Source of the DNA: Herbidospora solisilvae
GTDB lineage: Bacteria > Actinomycetota > Actinomycetes > Streptosporangiales > Streptosporangiaceae
NCBI RefSeq assembly: GCF_009901565.1
Contig: NZ_WXEW01000001.1
Span: forward strand, 248,001-312,000
Length of the DNA: 64,000 bases
Direction of reading: 5' to 3'
Positions within the stretch are counted from its first letter, which is position 1. The number at the start of each line of letters is the position of its first letter. A model generated the notes under the pieces. That model had not been told where the DNA came from. It was given only the letters and a program-made list of their open reading frames with translations, and made no database searches. Positions 61,955 to 64,000 of this stretch are shown one piece after another. The position numbers were made by a program, and so were the translations under genes.

Positions 61955-62356
61955 TCAGCGGGCCGAAGCGGTCACCGGCCGCGGCAGCCGCACGATACCG
62001 GTCAGCCGGTTCTCCTCGCGGAGCGTGCGCAGTTTGCTCACCTCGGTGGTCCACTTGGCGCCCTCGGGGGTCGCCCGGCCCTTGCGGCGGCGGATGCGGT
62101 CGTCGTAGGCCTTCACGCCGAAGGTGGCCCGCTGCGCCGCCTCGGCGGCCCGGAGGGCGGCGGTGAGCGCGTGGTCGTAGGCGAGGCCGGCCTCGCGCAG
62201 CTCGGGGCCGGACGCGTGGGCGGCCTGGCGGGCGCGCAGGTGGACCTCGGCCTGCCGGGCCTTGTCGAGCAGCTCACCGTAGCTCTTGGAGATCTCCTGG
62301 TCGGCGTGGAACCTGACCTCCGCCTCCCGGCTCACCCGCGGACGGAAAAACGCCAT
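61955..62356 (-). CDS. Conserved-looking helical protein, unknown
   Basis: 133 aa, mostly charged alpha-helical (long Glu/Arg/Ala heptad-like stretches between 12 and 75), basic C-terminus, no cysteine and no membrane segment. ATG 62354-62356 (MAFFRPRVSREAEVRFHADQ) with GAGAGG upstream. Divergent from a TetR gene across 75 bp without an evident palindrome. Not recognised. Confidence 0.7.
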   Translation of the reverse strand: MAFFRPRVSREAEVRFHADQEISKSYGELLDKARQAEVHLRARQAAHASGPELREAGLAYDHALTAALRAAEAAQRATFGVKAYDDRIRRRKGRATPEGAKWTTEVSKLRTLREENRLTGIVRLPRPVTASAR

Positions 62357-62431
62357 CGTCAACCTCTCAGTCCTGATTGAAACGCACTGGTCGACAGCGT
62401 AGACCCTCCCCTGTCCGGCCGGGATGGCAGG

Positions 62432-63007
62432 ATGATCCGCATGCCTGCCAAGCGACCTCCGACCCCCCTCTCACGCGAACGCATCATCGACGCCGCCCTC
62501 CACATCGCCGACGGGCAGGGGCTGCGCCGGCTGACCATGCGGCGGCTGGGCGACGCGCTCCAGGTCGAGGCGATGGCCATCTACCACCACCTCCCCCGGG
62601 GCAAGGAGGCGCTCATGGACGCCCTGGCGGAGCACGTGACGGCCGTCCAGGTGGAACCGAGGGAGGCGCCCTGGCCGGAGATCGCCCGCGACTGGGCGCG
62701 GGCCGCCCGCGCCGCCCTGCTGGAGCACCCCGGCGTGTTGTCGCTGGCGCTGACCAAGCCACCCAAGGGCACCGCGCTGATGTCCGTGGCGAGCCAGGTC
62801 GAGCAACTCCGCGACGCCGGCCTCGACCGGGCCCAGGAGGCGGTGCACACCCTGCGCGCCTACGTCTACGGCGCGGTCGCGGTCGAGATGCAGGCCTCGG
62901 GCTGGGCCGACCCCGACGCCGACGTGGCCAAGGCGCGGGTGGCGACGGGCGACGCCGACTTCGAGCGCGGCCTGACCGCGGTGCTCAGAGGGCTGGAAGA
63001 CTCGTAA
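62432..63007 (+). CDS. TetR-family regulator
   Basis: 191 aa. HTH SRERIIDAALHIADGQGLRRLTMRRLGDALQVEAMAIYHHLPRGKEALM with the TetR_C_1-type C-terminal domain (as in TetR/tetracycline and related repressors). ATG 62432, or ATG 62441 (MPAKRPP). Target unknown; the divergent helical-protein gene is the nearest candidate. Ends at a very strong terminator. Confidence 0.87.
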   Translation: MIRMPAKRPPTPLSRERIIDAALHIADGQGLRRLTMRRLGDALQVEAMAIYHHLPRGKEALMDALAEHVTAVQVEPREAPWPEIARDWARAARAALLEHPGVLSLALTKPPKGTALMSVASQVEQLRDAGLDRAQEAVHTLRAYVYGAVAVEMQASGWADPDADVAKARVATGDADFERGLTAVLRGLEDS

Positions 63008-63038
63008 CGGCCCTGTCGTCTGAGGCAGATTCCGTGGC

Positions 63039-63078
63039 GCGAGACGCGGGCGGCCTTCGGCCGCCCGCGTCTCGCTTT
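63039..63078 (+). terminator. Strong Rho-independent terminator after the TetR gene
   Basis: A perfect 17-bp stem (63039-63055 with 63059-63075, GCGAGACGCGGGCGGCC and complement) with a UUC loop closed as a C(UUCG)G tetraloop, followed by TTT. First element of the 340-bp stretch 63008-63347 that holds no gene. Confidence 0.85.
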
Positions 63079-63153
63079 GCCGAAGTGACGGCGTGTCGCG
63101 CTTGGGGTGTTATCGTGCATCGGGCACCCTTGTGTCGTAGGTCACACGCATGA

Positions 63154-63177
63154 CCACACCCCCCTACCAGGGTGTGG
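63154..63177. promoter_or_regulatory. Inverted repeat upstream of the DUF5999 gene
   Basis: CCACACCC (63154-63161) and GGGTGTGG (63170-63177), perfect 8-bp arms with 8-bp spacer, 171 bp before the DUF5999 start. Operator or hairpin; no T-run follows. Confidence 0.45.
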
Positions 63178-63227
63178 GCGAAATCGTCCGAACGGGCTAT
63201 GTCCTTGTGGAGTGACCTGGCGCACAC

Positions 63228-63254
63228 TGGTGTAGGCCGACAGTGGTGTAGGCC
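63228..63254. repeat. Tandem 11-bp direct repeat upstream of the DUF5999 gene
   Basis: TGGTGTAGGCC occurs at 63228-63238 and 63244-63254 (16-bp period), about 95 bp before the DUF5999 start. Suits activator binding on one and a half helix turns. Confidence 0.5.
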
Positions 63255-63347
63255 AATTTGCGTCAACTCAACCCCATACGCTCGTCCCCCACATGGCTGG
63301 GCGGATCCACGTCACGAGCGACACGAGAAAGACACGGAGCCCCGGCG

Positions 63348-63548
63348 ATGTGCCCTCATGAGCCCGGCTGTCCCAGCGCGGAAGCGCAGGACCGCGAAGC
63401 CGCCCGAACGGTCGCGGCCCACCCCGAACAAGGGTGGAGCCTCCTCTGCAACGGTGTCGTCCTCTTCGAGGACACCGGCGAGCTGCTCCCCAACGGGGCG
63501 ATCATCGCTCCGCACCGGCCGACCGACATGGCCATCACCGCCGCCTGA
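63348..63548 (+). CDS. DUF5999 small protein
   Basis: 66 aa: MCPHEPGCPSAEAQDREAAR opening, then a WSLLCNGVVLFEDTGELLP core, the consensus of this actinobacterial family of unknown function. The three N-terminal and one central cysteines and a histidine could bind metal. ATG 63348 with CGGAG 9 bp upstream. Converges on the hydrolase gene (18-bp gap). Confidence 0.82.
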   Translation: MCPHEPGCPSAEAQDREAARTVAAHPEQGWSLLCNGVVLFEDTGELLPNGAIIAPHRPTDMAITAA

Positions 63549-63566
63549 CGCGGCGTCCACGGGGGA

Positions 63567-64000
63567 TCACCGGCGCGCGGTCAGCCAGCGCGCCACCTCC
63601 GCCCCGATCAGGGCGGGGTTCTTCCGGAGATCGTGATTCTCTCCGGGCAGCACGACCAGCCGTTCCGCGTCCGCCTCATCAGGCACCCCGAACGGATCAC
63701 GGTCACCGTTGATGACCAGCACCCCCGCCTTGGCGCCGCGCAGCTCGGCGGCCCGTGACCTCTCCGGGTGACCGGGCGGATGCAGCGGAAACGCCAGCGC
63801 CACCACCCCGACGGCCCCGACGTCACCGGCCGTGCGGCAGGCGACCCGCGCCCCGTTGCTCCGCCCCCCTTGGGCGACCGGCAGACCCGGGAAGCGCTCC
63901 TTGACCGCCGCGGCGATGGCCACCCAGCTCTCGTCCTGCCGCACGGCCGACCCCGGCGCCCGCGCCCCCCGGAGCCGGAACGGCTGGGTGATCCGGGCGA
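63567..64000 (-). CDS. Alpha/beta-hydrolase family protein (partial, runs off window end)
   Basis: C-terminal part, at least 143 aa visible. Nucleophile elbow GGRSNGARVA (GxSxG type), Asp region VINGDRDPFG and His in GENHDL, as in COG3571/dienelactone-hydrolase-like proteins. The frame stays open to position 64000 (residues RITQPFRLRG upstream), so the start is outside the window. Confidence 0.85.
   Translation of the reverse strand, partial: ARITQPFRLRGARAPGSAVRQDESWVAIAAAVKERFPGLPVAQGGRSNGARVACRTAGDVGAVGVVALAFPLHPPGHPERSRAAELRGAKAGVLVINGDRDPFGVPDEADAERLVVLPGENHDLRKNPALIGAEVARWLTARR

Overview
The DNA is high-GC (well above 70% by eye, with codon third positions almost always G or C), densely packed, and has no rRNA, tRNA, CRISPR array or insertion sequence that I could find. 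Gene families point to an actinobacterium, most likely a filamentous Streptosporangiales-type organism (Nonomuraea, Streptosporangium, Thermomonospora relatives): DUF3040 and DUF5999 small proteins, ECF42 sigma factors with DGPF partners, NarL-type two-component systems with HDxxxxR-type kinases, a bacterial PARG, an Erm methylase, a BlaA/BlaB-like beta-lactam control locus and menaquinone synthesis. The genus cannot be fixed from sequence reading alone.

Layout. 1-5.8 kb: a beta-lactam locus. A class A beta-lactamase overlaps a bifunctional penicillin-binding protein on the minus strand; divergently, a LysR regulator overlaps a cytoplasmic beta-lactamase-like sensor and is followed by a poly(ADP-ribose) glycohydrolase. 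5.9-14.8 kb: SGNH hydrolase, UvrA-like ABC protein, Tat lipoprotein multicopper oxidase with a membrane partner, class C-type serine hydrolase, GNAT, DUF3800 protein, zinc dehydrogenase. 14.8-19.9 kb: ArsR-MFS pair with a 40-bp palindromic operator, pentapeptide/Cys-cluster protein, XRE-cupin regulator divergent from azlCD, and an autoregulated HTH-DUF4180 pair. 20.1-27.3 kb: an FtsX-type ABC exporter bracketed by two kinase/regulator pairs, with a decayed tandem duplication between one kinase and its regulator. 27.3-36.1 kb: methyltransferase, first ECF42-DGPF pair, tyrosine recombinase, ACT protein, then a possible six-gene minus-strand unit (DGPF, ECF42, sirtuin, SigE-like ECF, propeller-type membrane partner, phosphotransferase). 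36.3-45.5 kb: DrrAB-like exporter, AlkZ-like glycosylase, acyltransferase, MecA-N-type PBP, regulators, FAD monooxygenase and an erm gene with a probable leader-peptide attenuator. 45.6-49.8 kb: radical SAM protein with an SOS-box-like site and an ABC-DesK-DesR-like operon. 50.8-59.3 kb: menF, then menC-menD-dedA divergent from menE, interleaved with MFS, YigZ, cupin and flavin reductase genes. 59.3-64 kb: principal-type sigma-70 factor, VOC protein, TetR, DUF5999 and a hydrolase running off the end.

Themes. Five active-site-serine penicillin-recognising or related proteins lie within 42 kb, alongside probable drug resistance or export functions (Erm, UvrA-like protein, two or three ABC exporters, MFS, AlkZ-like glycosylase). 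There is no biosynthetic core enzyme, so this reads as a chromosomal resistance, envelope and regulation region and not as an antibiotic cluster. Start/stop overlaps (ATGA, GTGA, TGATG) are very common and define the operons; many starts look leaderless (a TANNNT box 6-7 bases before the start codon). The most interesting regulatory element is the erm upstream region at 44926-45138.
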